64,000 nt of DNA, taken from positions 1 through 64,000 of the forward strand of contig CAJUSF010000032.1 of NCBI GenBank assembly GCA_910588945.1, given 5' to 3'. Within the stretch, counting starts at the first letter, position 1. Each line of letters opens with the position of its first letter. The notes under the pieces were generated by a model. That model saw only the letters and a program-made list of their open reading frames with translations, was not told where the DNA came from and ran no database searches. This DNA comes from an uncultured Eggerthellaceae bacterium. Lineage in GTDB: Bacteria; Actinomycetota; Coriobacteriia; Coriobacteriales; Eggerthellaceae. Below, piece by piece: positions 17,722 to 27,022 of this stretch. The translations under genes were made by a program, and so were the position numbers.

Positions 17722-20700
17722 TTATTCCTCCTCTCCCCCACCGAGCAAGTCTGCGAGTTCATCGACCACCTCTTGGGCCGCGCTCCCAACAGGAGCTTTC
17801 GCAGACAGGATTTCGGCTGTCTTGTTGTCGTTGTCGCCGATCAGCATATCCTCGGCGTTATCGCGCTCGATCGAACCGATAAGTTCGCCAAGCTCAGCTG
17901 CAATATCATCGATTGCGCTGGCCTCGCTCTCTTCGGTCTTGCGAGCATCTTCGCTCATAGATTCATAAATGGCACGATCCATGTCGCCATCATCGACATC
18001 CATATTCGCATCGACCTTGCCGCCGTCGCCTTGAAGCTCGACGTTCAGGCAGAGCGACTTCATCTCCTTCACGAGAACCTTGAACGACTCAGGAACCTCC
18101 GGAGCCGGGATGTTCTCCCCCTTGACGATCGCCTCGTAGCTCTTGACACGGCCCGAGGTGTCGTCAGACTTGACGGTCAGGATCTCCTGCAGCACGTTGG
18201 ATGCACCGTATGCGTAGAGTGCCCAAACCTCCATCTCGCCGAAACGCTGGCCGCCAAACTGGGCCTTGCCGCCGAGCGGCTGCTGCGTGATAAGCGAGTA
18301 TGGACCGGTCGAACGCGCGTGGATCTTATCATCGACCATGTGTCCGAGTTTCAGGATGTAGGTCTGGCCAACAGTGATCGGCTCGCGGAACTTTTCGCCA
18401 GTGCGGCCGTCATAGAGCCATGCCTTACCGGTTGCGGAAAGCTGCGGCACGAACTCGTCGCGGGCCATATCGCCGTAGTTCTCGTGGTTGATGTTAATGA
18501 GATTGCGGTTCGCCTTCAAGATGGCATCCGAGATCTCCTCCTCGGTGGCACCGTCGAAGACAGGCGTGGAGACGAACATCGGGCCTTCTACGACTTCGGT
18601 GGTCTCCTCGGCATCCGACCAACCCCACTTCGCCGCCCAGCCAAGATGGTTCTCAAGAAGCTGACCGACGTTCATACGTGAAGGAACGCCAAGCGGATTC
18701 AGGATGACATCGATCGGCGTACCATCCGCTAGATAGGGCATATCCTCAACCGGAAGCACGCGAGAGATAACGCCCTTGTTACCATGACGGCCGGAAAGTT
18801 TGTCGCCCTGCTGAACCTTACGCTTTTGAGCGACATAGACGCGGATAAGCTCGTTGACCTGCGGTGGCAGATCGTCGCCCTCATCGCGCGAGAAGCGCAA
18901 AACGTCGATTACGCGACCGCCCGCACCGTGTGGAACGCGAAGGGATGTGTCGCGAACCTCATGCGCTTTCGCACCGAAAATGGCGCGAAGCAGGCGCTCC
19001 TCGGAGGTGGGCTCGGTTTCGCCCTTCGGGGTAACCTTACCAACGAGAATGTCGCCTGGGAACACCTCGGCACCGATGCGAATGATACCGTCAGCATCGA
19101 GATCGGTGATCATATCCTCGGAGATGTTCGGGATTTCGCGGGTGATCTCTTCAGTACCAAGCTTGATAGAACGGGCATCCACCTCGTACTCGGCGATGTG
19201 AACGCTGGTGAGGAGGTCTTCTGCCACAACGCGCTCGGACACGATGATAGCGTCCTCGTAGTTGTAGCCCTCCCACGGCATGTAGGCGACCATAAGGTTT
19301 GCACCAAGTGCCAGCTCGCCGTGATCGCAGCTTGGACCGTCGGCAAGAACATCGCCGACCTCCACTTTGTCGCCAGGACGTACGATCGGGCGATGGTTGA
19401 TCGAACCGGACTGGTTCGAACGCTGGAACTTCGGAATCAGGTACTCGTCGTAATCGCCGGACTTCGTCTGGATAATGATGGTCTGTCCGTCGACATAGTC
19501 AACAACGCCGGCGTTCTGTGCGACCAAAATCTCACCGGAGTCAACCGCGATACGGTGCTCAATACCGGTACCAACCAGCGGAGCCTGCGGGCGAAGCAGC
19601 GGCACAGCCTGGCGCTGCATGTTTGAACCCATGAGTGCGCGGTTTGCGTCGTCATGCTCGAGGAACGGAATCAACGCAGTTGCAACTGAGGTCATCTGAC
19701 GTGGAGAAACATCCATATAGTTGACAAGCATAGGATCGACCTCATCAGGCTCACCAAACTCGCCAGCAGCGTTTTTCGTACGACAGAGGATCTTCGTCGA
19801 GGGGATCCACTCTCCGCTCTCGTCGAACTCGCCGAACTCGCGAGTTTCGGGATCGAACGGATCGTTAGCCTGTGCGATGATGTAGTTCTCTTCCTCATCT
19901 GCCGTAAGATAGTCCACCTCGTCGGTGACCTTTCCGTCAACAACGCGACGATACGGCGACTCGATGAAGCCGAATTTGTTTACGCGAGCATATGCAGCAA
20001 GCGAGCCGATAAGGCCGATGTTCGGACCTTCAGGAGTCTCGATCGGGCACATGCGGCCGTAGTGCGAAGTATGAACGTCGCGAACCTCAAATCCTGCACG
20101 CTCGCGCGAAAGACCACCAGGGCCGAGTGCGGATAGACGTCGCTTGTGGGTAATACCCGCAGCCGGATTCATCTGGTCCATAAACTGCGACAGCTGCGAA
20201 GATCCGAAGAACTCTTTGACAGCCGCAACAATCGGGCGGATGTTCACAAGCGTGTTCGGGCTGATTTCCTCAGCCTCCTGCATGCTCATGCGCTCACGCA
20301 CCACGCGCTCCATGCGGGAGATACCAATGCGGAACTGGTTCTGGATAAGCTCGCCAACGTTGCGAATGCGACGATTGCCGAAGTGGTCGATGTCGTCTGT
20401 GGTGAAGCCCTCTTCGCCGGCATGAAGGCCGATGATGTAGCGCATCGTACGGACGATATCGTTATCGGTAAGGGTGGAAGACTCGTTATTTTCCGGATCT
20501 TCGCCGAGTTTCTTGTCCATCTTGTAACGGCCGACCTTTGCAAGATCATAGCGTTGCGGATTGAAGAAAAGGCCCTCGAGAAGCGTGCGGGCAGAATCAA
20601 CCGTCGGCGGCTCGCCGGGACGGAAGCGCTTGTAAAGTTCGATCAGCGACTCCTCGCGTGTCGTGGCTGGGTCACGCTCAAGAGTGCGACGAATCATGTC

Positions 20701-21354
20701 TGAGTCGCCGAGCAGTTCGATGATCTCCTCGTTGGATTCCGCAAGGTTGAGCGCGCGGAGCAGAAGCGTTGCCGGCTGCTTGCGCTTGCGGTCGATGCGC
20801 ACGGAGAGAATGTCGCGCTTGTCGGTCTCGAACTCAAGCCAAGCGCCGCGGCTTGGGATGATCTTCGCGTTATATATAGTTTTATCGGAGGTTTTGTCGC
20901 GCTCTTTGGAGAAGTAGACGCCCGGAGAGCGGACGAGCTGGGATACGACGACGCGCTCGGTGCCGTTGATGATGAACGTGCCGCGCGGGGTCATGAGCGG
21001 GTAGTCGCCGAGAAAGATCGGGATCTCCGCCTGAACGCCGGTAATGCGATTCACGTAATTGAACACGACGTTGAGCGATGCCTGATAGGTAACGTCCTTT
21101 TCCTTGCATTCATCAACTGTGTAGACCGGCTCTTCGAAGGAGTGGCTTACATATGTAAGAGACATGTCCTTCGTGTTGGACTCGATCGGTCCGATATCTT
21201 CGAATGCCTGGGCGATTCCTTCTGTCTGGAACCATTTGAAACTGTCGGTCTGGATGCCGATCAGATTCGGAAGATCCATAACATCTTGGATCTTCGCGAA
21301 GCTCCGCCTGTCCCTATAAAGGCTGGTAGGAGCTGTTTTCTTAGCTTTAGCCAC
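17722..21354 (-). CDS. rpoB: DNA-directed RNA polymerase subunit beta
   Basis: Second-largest RNA polymerase subunit, 1210 residues. Landmarks are RGTFIINGTERVVVSQL near the N-terminus, the rifampicin region SQLSQFMDQ...THKRRLSALGPGGL, GYNYEDAIIVSERV, GRHGNKGVISRVLP, and the C-terminal GGKAQFGGQRFGEMEVWALYAYGA. The tail (about 1120-1210) is acidic and poorly conserved. The GTG start has AAAGGAGGAAAAGCTTC upstream. The rifampicin region reads MDQMNPAAG where the common sequence is MDQNNPLSG/LSE. Transcribed with rpoC from a promoter about 60 bases upstream; no rplJ-rplL genes precede it. Confidence 0.97.
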   Translation of the reverse strand: MAKAKKTAPTSLYRDRRSFAKIQDVMDLPNLIGIQTDSFKWFQTEGIAQAFEDIGPIESNTKDMSLTYVSHSFEEPVYTVDECKEKDVTYQASLNVVFNYVNRITGVQAEIPIFLGDYPLMTPRGTFIINGTERVVVSQLVRSPGVYFSKERDKTSDKTIYNAKIIPSRGAWLEFETDKRDILSVRIDRKRKQPATLLLRALNLAESNEEIIELLGDSDMIRRTLERDPATTREESLIELYKRFRPGEPPTVDSARTLLEGLFFNPQRYDLAKVGRYKMDKKLGEDPENNESSTLTDNDIVRTMRYIIGLHAGEEGFTTDDIDHFGNRRIRNVGELIQNQFRIGISRMERVVRERMSMQEAEEISPNTLVNIRPIVAAVKEFFGSSQLSQFMDQMNPAAGITHKRRLSALGPGGLSRERAGFEVRDVHTSHYGRMCPIETPEGPNIGLIGSLAAYARVNKFGFIESPYRRVVDGKVTDEVDYLTADEEENYIIAQANDPFDPETREFGEFDESGEWIPSTKILCRTKNAAGEFGEPDEVDPMLVNYMDVSPRQMTSVATALIPFLEHDDANRALMGSNMQRQAVPLLRPQAPLVGTGIEHRIAVDSGEILVAQNAGVVDYVDGQTIIIQTKSGDYDEYLIPKFQRSNQSGSINHRPIVRPGDKVEVGDVLADGPSCDHGELALGANLMVAYMPWEGYNYEDAIIVSERVVAEDLLTSVHIAEYEVDARSIKLGTEEITREIPNISEDMITDLDADGIIRIGAEVFPGDILVGKVTPKGETEPTSEERLLRAIFGAKAHEVRDTSLRVPHGAGGRVIDVLRFSRDEGDDLPPQVNELIRVYVAQKRKVQQGDKLSGRHGNKGVISRVLPVEDMPYLADGTPIDVILNPLGVPSRMNVGQLLENHLGWAAKWGWSDAEETTEVVEGPMFVSTPVFDGATEEEISDAILKANRNLININHENYGDMARDEFVPQLSATGKAWLYDGRTGEKFREPITVGQTYILKLGHMVDDKIHARSTGPYSLITQQPLGGKAQFGGQRFGEMEVWALYAYGASNVLQEILTVKSDDTSGRVKSYEAIVKGENIPAPEVPESFKVLVKEMKSLCLNVELQGDGGKVDANMDVDDGDMDRAIYESMSEDARKTEESEASAIDDIAAELGELIGSIERDNAEDMLIGDNDNKTAEILSAKAPVGSAAQEVVDELADLLGGGEEE

Positions 21355-21411
21355 GAAGCTTTTCCTCCTTTGTCATCGAGGTCAACTTGCGAAAAAGTCG
21401 CAAGGTACAAA

Positions 21412-21441
21412 AGCCTATTAAAGAAATCGGGCCAAGTCAAG
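21412..21441 (-). promoter_or_regulatory. Likely rpoBC promoter
   Basis: On the minus strand TTGACT (21436-21441) and TAGGCT (21412-21417) are 18 bases apart, about 60 bases upstream of the rpoB GTG. It follows an A/T-rich stretch with an 8-base homopolymer that could act as an UP-like element. Confidence 0.6.
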
Positions 21442-21663
21442 GATTTTTTTTACAAGATATGTATTTTTTGTGGAGATTTGTGTTTTGCGTAAGCCTCTTT
21501 AAATATTCCAAAAGAAACAGGTGGCTGCAAAGATAGCGAGAAGCCTGAGAGTGCTCCAGATAGCCATGAATAGCGTCCGAGTTGCCTTCGCGCAACGAGG
21601 AAGAAGTGTATGCAATGGCTAGATGAAGTGCTATCAGGCTTCGCAGTGTCAGGTCGGAGTGGA

Positions 21664-21720
21664 GCTTTAAATTTTAATTTAAAGCGGACGAAGATTCCGA
21701 TCGCCATTTAAGGCGATCGG
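21664..21720 (-). terminator. Two hairpins after the LytTR regulator gene
   Basis: CCGATCGCC/GGCGATCGG (21697-21720) lies six bases past the regulator stop. GCTTTAAAT/ATTTAAAGC (21664-21685) lies just beyond. Both stems are 9 bp and perfect. They separate the regulator from rpoBC. I see nothing else of note between 21355 and 21663 apart from the rpoB promoter. Confidence 0.6.
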
Positions 21721-21725
21721 ATTGA

Positions 21726-22439
21726 TTACAGCCCAAGAACCTTCTTGAGCGACGATGCCTTTCTGCGGCTGACATCGATCTTACGATCGACGCCGTTCAA
21801 TGTGAGCAGCAACTTTCCGCCCTCAACCGACTCGATCTCCTCAACGGTAGAAAGATTGACCAAGTACGAGCGATGCACGCGGAAGAACCCGTGGCCATCG
21901 AGGCGCTTCTCCAACTGCGCCAAGCTTGCGGTCGAAAAGTAACGGTTCGAATCCGTCTGTATATAAGAGTAGTCATCGCGCGCTTCGACAAAACGGATCT
22001 TGTCGATCTCGATGAGGATCTTCTTTTGAGCCTTCTCCACAGGAATGCGCTCGCTCTTCTGCACCTGGGCTTGAAGGGAAACCTGCTCACGAACACGACT
22101 GACCGCCTGTGCAAGGCGCTCGGTCTCAACCGGCTTCTGCAAATAGTCGATTGCGTTCACACGGAATGCATCCATTGCATGCTCGCTATATGCGGTGACA
22201 AACACGACAACCGGCGGATACTTTAGATTCTGCAGAGCCTCTGCTAAACGCAAACCAGTAGCTTCCGGCATGTTGATATCCAAGAACATGACATCGCACG
22301 GATACTCCTTAAGCTTTTCTATGGCCTCGCGAACGCCGGCAGCCTCAGCTACGACTTCCACTCCTCCGACTTCGCCTAGCAAGTAAGTGAGCTCTGAGCG
22401 CGCAGGAGCTTCATCATCAACAATGATCGCCTTGAGCAC
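21726..22439 (-). CDS. LytTR-family two-component response regulator
   Basis: 237 residues. The N-terminal receiver domain has IIVDDEAPAR, phospho-acceptor Asp in VMFLDINMPEATG, Thr/Ala in FVTAYSEHAMDAF and Lys in DYLQKPV. The C-terminal LytTR DNA-binding domain has ARDDYSYIQT, FFRVHRSYLVNL and the basic end DVSRRKASSLKKVLGL. The GTG at 22439 has GGAGGACATT immediately upstream; longer frames have no ribosome site. No sensor kinase is adjacent, so it is an orphan here. A TATAAT on the minus strand at 22632-22637 could give a leader of about 185 bases. Regulators of this class often control surface or secreted products. Confidence 0.92.
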   Translation of the reverse strand: MLKAIIVDDEAPARSELTYLLGEVGGVEVVAEAAGVREAIEKLKEYPCDVMFLDINMPEATGLRLAEALQNLKYPPVVVFVTAYSEHAMDAFRVNAIDYLQKPVETERLAQAVSRVREQVSLQAQVQKSERIPVEKAQKKILIEIDKIRFVEARDDYSYIQTDSNRYFSTASLAQLEKRLDGHGFFRVHRSYLVNLSTVEEIESVEGGKLLLTLNGVDRKIDVSRRKASSLKKVLGL

Positions 22440-22743
22440 AATGTCCTCCATATCTTTCGGATGCAGACGACTCGAGGCCGGCTTCACTTCATAAAACCAT
22501 GAGACCGCTCTCGAATCTTGCACGTTAGCATCAGGCTGAATTCAACCTCTTGATAACAACGTAGCATTTATGTAACACAACACGCCGTACGAAAGATAGA
22601 GTAGATTTGGCGCGCATTTTATCTCTAGCATATTATAGACCAGAATTCGACCGTTCGCCGAATAATTTACTCCGCGCACAAAACCTACCAAGCCAGCTGC
22701 AGGATGCAAGAGAAATACATCCCTTACCCCAACAGGCGTTCCC
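22440..22743. other. Interval between LytTR regulator and FHA gene
   Basis: No gene supported. It contains a minus-strand TATAAT (22632-22637) that may be the -10 of the regulator gene. I see no repeat or hairpin of note. Confidence 0.35.
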
Positions 22744-22769
22744 ATCAAATGTCGATCAAAGGCTTCACG

Positions 22770-23744
22770 TTATCGTTCCAGTCCCTCGATCACAACATAA
22801 TGCGTATTCTTTCCCAGAATAATCTCGTCTCCAGCATGTATCTGAATGGGATGCGACTCAAATCCTTCTCGGTCGCTCTTAGAAGGCTCAACTATTACTT
22901 TCTCTTTTCCTGTGCCGGGAATAAGAATCGTGCCATTCTTGGATTGGTTTCCCTCTATGAACCAATTGCCTGCCTCATCAACAGCGAATCTGGCATGTAT
23001 CGATGAAACATCGGGCTCAACGTCGTTTATCGACCCTGCCTCCAAAGCTAGAGAGCCTATTTCTACAGGACAATTCAGAGGATCGAGCCAATATGGGTCA
23101 CTGGCGACATAACCATCAACCACTCGCAAAAGACCAACTCTCACGCTATTTGCCGCATTCTGCGGATTATAGTTCTTCAAGCGTTCAGGACTAGGCGTAA
23201 TGAGTGGCGTAGCCATGCTTGACCCGTGTATCGATTTTGAAAAGCTAAGGGTCTCCATGGCAGCCCGGCGAACATCACCTGTACAAGCCGAGCAAAGAAC
23301 GAGCACCATGACCATTTCAGCGCGTTCATCGACACTAAACCCATTATCAAATTGGATTCTAGTCATCACATTTCTATAAAGTGCCACATCTTGATGGATG
23401 AAGGCAAGAGCCCGTTCTATCTCTTGCCCGTCCTCGCCACAAAGCATATCTATGATCTGCTGACCGGTCATGGCCTTTGCCTTTTTGGATTTGAGACCTG
23501 AAATAACCCACAATGCACTTGTTGAAAAGTTACCGAAATAGCTTTCCGGCAAAGAACCCATCGGAGCATGCACAACAAAACGCGATATCCAACTTTTATC
23601 GTTGACTTTACTGGCTGGACTCTTTCCGTCTTTTAGCGGCCTTCCTGAAAGAATCCGTGAAGCAAGCTCTTTATAATTAAGTCCACCCTTTTGCTTCATC
23701 AATTTAAACAAAGCATAACATGGGGTAATTTCACTTGAACTCAT
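22770..23744 (-). CDS. FHA-domain protein
   Basis: About 324 residues. The N-terminal ~200 residues are helical and not recognised. The C-terminal ~100 residues form a forkhead-associated domain, the phosphothreonine-binding module. The conserved S-x-x-H appears as VSSIHARF, followed by WFIEGNQSKNGT (the NG-T turn) and HAGDEIILG before the last strand. It is the third gene of a minus-strand operon behind a Ser/Thr kinase, about 33 bases downstream, so it is probably the kinase's substrate or reader. The start is uncertain: the ATG at 23744 has AAAGAG upstream, while the ATG at 23759 has no site. No signal peptide or membrane segment. Confidence 0.82.
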   Translation of the reverse strand: MSSSEITPCYALFKLMKQKGGLNYKELASRILSGRPLKDGKSPASKVNDKSWISRFVVHAPMGSLPESYFGNFSTSALWVISGLKSKKAKAMTGQQIIDMLCGEDGQEIERALAFIHQDVALYRNVMTRIQFDNGFSVDERAEMVMVLVLCSACTGDVRRAAMETLSFSKSIHGSSMATPLITPSPERLKNYNPQNAANSVRVGLLRVVDGYVASDPYWLDPLNCPVEIGSLALEAGSINDVEPDVSSIHARFAVDEAGNWFIEGNQSKNGTILIPGTGKEKVIVEPSKSDREGFESHPIQIHAGDEIILGKNTHYVVIEGLER

Positions 23745-23776
23745 ATAAGACTCTTTCATTTAAAGAATGAATTACT

Positions 23777-25600
23777 TTATAAATCAGACCCACCTGGCAA
23801 AGCGAGCGAGGGCGGTAGCTGCTTGGTTTCGTTTTCCATTGCAGCTCCTGAAGGAAGCATCTTGCCAATATGGGATCTAGGTGAAGCAAACGCGAAATCA
23901 AATACCATAACGCCCCAAGATGAAGCCAGACATAGCAGAGCAGCAGCCTGCAGAACATGCGCAACCTCACTAGGAGCGACATCTGTAAATGCCACAATTA
24001 AGCAAAACAATCCACACAGAACCGCATCAGCAACCGATCCACGAATGAACTCCTTGAGTCCCCCGTTTTGATCCCACCTTGCAAGCAACCCCACACATGC
24101 CGGCAAGGCGAGCGAACCAGATATAGCAAAAAAGCTTAACCAGCTCGAAGATTCAACTCCAACTGATTCGATCCATGTCGCCTGGTTAGCCACAAGAACT
24201 CCCGTAGCAATCACAGCTGCTAACCATATTGCCGCCATGATACTCTTCCCTATATTTCGTATCACCTTTTTCCTGTGCAATGTCCATCGAATCCTCCCAT
24301 GGAAATGAGGACTTGAGGAGAGAAATTCGAGCGGCTCCCCTTTAAGAGCGCTCTCCACGTTGAACGCATAATTAGAAATGAAACCAGAGAGAGTCTCGAA
24401 AGTCTGATCCGCTGACGGCCTCATCGATTGCTTTGGATTCAAGCAAGGATATATGATTCCTTCGAGTTGGGAATCGATCAAAATCAACGAGTCGCGAATG
24501 CTCTCCTTTGATGCTTCACCTGAAAGCCCCGACAGAGCATGTCCGACCGCCACGGCCACTTCAGGTTCTCTAGCAAGAACCAATGCTATGTCCTCAGACG
24601 CCATATGAACTGTTTGCATTTTTTTAGGCTTTTCATGCAGTTTGCGATTACGAGGAGACACAAATGACTCATCACAATCAACTTGCGCCAAATCGTAAGG
24701 AGGACTGCCACACAATAGCGTAAAGATCACGCTCGCAGCTGCATATACATCAACTGCGCTGTTCTGACGCATAGAAGAAGCGCCGGCAATATCATCGTCT
24801 AACATCTCAGGAGCAGCAAAATCCGGAGTAGCACCACGATCGAATTCACAAGATTCCGTAATAGAAGAATATGCCTCAGAAAACTGCGATGACCCGAAAT
24901 CTAGCATCCTTAGATCAAATACGCCCTCATTAATCTGATCCTCTAACGACATCACACTTGTGCAGATCATAACATTGCTAAGCGAAATATCTCTATGAAC
25001 CAAGCCCGAATCGAGCATTTGCATTCTTGAGAGCAGTCCAAATAAATCACGCCCTATGCGAGCCGCCAATAAAGAGGGCACTCTTAAAGAGCTATCTACT
25101 GCGATAACCTTTCTTGCCTTATCAAGAGTAAGACCTTCGATCCACTCCATAACAATCACTTCGGAGCCATCAAGGAACCCGCGACCATATAACTTAGGAA
25201 ACCCTTTCACTCCTGAGAGTTGTTGAAGCCCCCTATACTCGTGCATAAATAAATCATGAGCGAAGTTGATCGATTCTTCACTCAGGTTGTTTGCATCTTC
25301 ATCAACTGCATCAGAAGGCATGCACGAAGATATTTTGAGCGCGAATTTCTCACCCATGGAATTGATGACTTGGATTACTTTCCCAACGCCGCCCAAACGC
25401 ACATGATCTTCTGATAAGAACAGCGTTGAGAACCTTCTAAGATACGCGTCGATATCTCGCTCATCTATTGAGATAGCAGGCTCGAAATCCTGCAGTCTGA
25501 TCATTTGTGTAGAGCGGCCTTGATCTCTTGGTGAAACTACCGTTGCATCCACCTCAGCCAACAGCTCTATTGGCTTATCTGACCATTCTTCGCTCATCAT
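23777..25600 (-). CDS. Membrane-anchored Ser/Thr protein kinase
   Basis: 607 residues. The kinase domain spans about 60-340: glycine loop RLGGVGKVIQV, ATP lysine in KFALKIS, catalytic loop VHRDISLSNVMI, metal-binding DFGSS, APEM, and DVYAAASVIFTLLCG of subdomain IX. All catalytic residues are present, so it should be active. After a helical linker, four or five hydrophobic segments (about 440-580) anchor the C-terminus. The ATG overlaps the stop of the upstream membrane-protein gene by four bases (ATGA) and the FHA gene follows. The protein phosphorylates unknown targets; the FHA protein is the obvious candidate. Confidence 0.9.
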   Translation of the reverse strand: MMSEEWSDKPIELLAEVDATVVSPRDQGRSTQMIRLQDFEPAISIDERDIDAYLRRFSTLFLSEDHVRLGGVGKVIQVINSMGEKFALKISSCMPSDAVDEDANNLSEESINFAHDLFMHEYRGLQQLSGVKGFPKLYGRGFLDGSEVIVMEWIEGLTLDKARKVIAVDSSLRVPSLLAARIGRDLFGLLSRMQMLDSGLVHRDISLSNVMICTSVMSLEDQINEGVFDLRMLDFGSSQFSEAYSSITESCEFDRGATPDFAAPEMLDDDIAGASSMRQNSAVDVYAAASVIFTLLCGSPPYDLAQVDCDESFVSPRNRKLHEKPKKMQTVHMASEDIALVLAREPEVAVAVGHALSGLSGEASKESIRDSLILIDSQLEGIIYPCLNPKQSMRPSADQTFETLSGFISNYAFNVESALKGEPLEFLSSSPHFHGRIRWTLHRKKVIRNIGKSIMAAIWLAAVIATGVLVANQATWIESVGVESSSWLSFFAISGSLALPACVGLLARWDQNGGLKEFIRGSVADAVLCGLFCLIVAFTDVAPSEVAHVLQAAALLCLASSWGVMVFDFAFASPRSHIGKMLPSGAAMENETKQLPPSLALPGGSDL

Positions 25601-26529
25601 GGTCGCGCTCCAGGATATCTTTGTTCAAAATCAGTGAAAAACTTAAGTTGACCGTTCTCAAGTTGACTATTTATAAGCTGCATATAATTCTCATATGGTG
25701 CACCGAATGCAATGCGCGTCCATGTGCCGGCCAGTGTCGACGCCCCTAAATCCAAATCCTTATAGCAGGCTTCAATGTCTGCATACTTGCCAGCCCATTT
25801 AGACTCTGCAGGAACGCTGAACGCTCCGTTATCTGTATGAGATAACCAGACCCGACGTACCTCATTCATATTAGCAATAGCTTGATTTGTCAGCTGAGTC
25901 TTGTAAGCATCATCAGGGTTATTATGATTGGCGTAGAACAAACTGTATTCATTAGCCACCTTCTGCGCCAAAGAACCAAGATCTGCATAAGCAGCCACCA
26001 GTCGTGCATGAATGGCGGCTTCCTCTTCAACAGAGATGCCCGGAGCATCAGGCTCGGTAACGCTTGGAGGGCCAGAAATGTCTCCTCCTGGACTACCAGG
26101 TGATACGGGGTCAGATGGCGTTTGCGATCCAGAGCCTCCTTCAGATCCGCCATTTTCAGGAGCTCCGGAATTCATGATGTCATCAAACGCACTGAACAAT
26201 GGAAACGTAATGGAAGACCCCGGAGAAGAATTCGCTTCATCTTCTGCGAAAGACATTATGCTCGCTACCGCTTCGTCAGAGATGCCATCTTCTTGCTGTA
26301 TTTCATTTTTAACTGTTTGCGATGAAGAAGCGTTATCCCAAGAAAGAAATGGCTTAACTTCTTCTGTTTCTAAAGACAGAACAGGCTGGATCGCTGCAAC
26401 ATAAAGGGTCGATCCAAAAGCGACAAATGCTAAGGAAAAAACGATCAATCCCACCGCCAAAGGCGTGAGAGATGCACTCCACACCAACCGAGCTACAGAA
26501 CGAGGACCAAAAGGTCGGAATATAGACAT
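25597..26529 (-). CDS. Single-pass membrane protein with extracytoplasmic domain, kinase operon
   Basis: 310 residues. The basic N-terminus is followed by one hydrophobic helix (about 20-45), then a Ser/Gly/Pro-rich spacer (about 105-150) and a helical domain of ~150 residues presumably outside the cell. Not a family I recognise. GGGGG lies seven bases before the ATG. The first gene of the kinase-FHA operon, it overlaps the kinase start by four bases. The architecture suggests a sensor or a substrate displayed on the outer side, signalling to the kinase; that is inference from the operon only. Confidence 0.75.
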   Translation of the reverse strand: MSIFRPFGPRSVARLVWSASLTPLAVGLIVFSLAFVAFGSTLYVAAIQPVLSLETEEVKPFLSWDNASSSQTVKNEIQQEDGISDEAVASIMSFAEDEANSSPGSSITFPLFSAFDDIMNSGAPENGGSEGGSGSQTPSDPVSPGSPGGDISGPPSVTEPDAPGISVEEEAAIHARLVAAYADLGSLAQKVANEYSLFYANHNNPDDAYKTQLTNQAIANMNEVRRVWLSHTDNGAFSVPAESKWAGKYADIEACYKDLDLGASTLAGTWTRIAFGAPYENYMQLINSQLENGQLKFFTDFEQRYPGARP

Positions 26530-26653
26530 TGACGCCCCCAGCGTGTCTCCCTGTCCAATGATGCAAGCATATCACTGGAAATCTATCCAAATAGTTGTAC
26601 AACCACGCGAAACTTCCAGCATCTATAATCTCAGGCATCCTACGTCCTAGAAA

Positions 26654-26806
26654 GAGGGCGTTCGCGCAGTTACCACACTGTCTTTCAGGAGGCATGCAAG
26701 CAAACCAACAAAGAAAGCAAACGCCCTCATAACCGTTGGTTATATATGCATGCTGTGCTTCAGGCCTGACTCGATTCGGAGCCAGATCAGGCTGTCAGTG
26801 TGGTAA
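26654..26806. repeat. Structured element with nested inverted repeats
   Basis: TTACCACACTG (26670-26680) is repeated inverted as CAGTGTGGTAA (26796-26806). GAGGGCGTT (26654-26662) is inverted as AACGCCCTC (26720-26728). Inside are ATAACC/GGTTAT (26729-26743) and CAGGCCTGA/TCAGGCTG (26761-26794). The first two pairs interleave. This could be a small non-autonomous element with 11-bp terminal repeats or a structured RNA. The rest of 26530-27022 holds one copy of the dispersed palindromic repeat and no gene. Confidence 0.5.
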
Positions 26807-26848
26807 TCATGATTCTAGCAAATCACGCGCCTGTGCGCGACATCTCTG

Positions 26849-26899
26849 GCGTGAGTTTGGGACGTGACCGCTTGACTCGATCCGTTCCTAAACTCACGC
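26849..26899. repeat. Dispersed palindromic repeat, copy A
   Basis: Left arm GCGTGAGTTTGGGACG (26849-26864) and right arm CGTTCCTAAACTCACGC (26883-26899), separated by 18 bases. Member of the family described under the 26849-33050 finding. Confidence 0.8.
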
Positions 26900-27022
26900 G
26901 CAACATCTCCGGCGCCTTAAGTTCTGTCATCTCGTTTATGGATGCGTTGTTTCAAGCTTCTGGATCTGTCACTTCGAGGTGAAGCCATATATACCCATCG
27001 TCACGTCCCTGACACGGGTTCA

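Noticed and set aside
17773..20703. Several long open frames antisense to rpoB
   Set aside because: Same reasoning: shadows of rpoB codon bias with no start signals.
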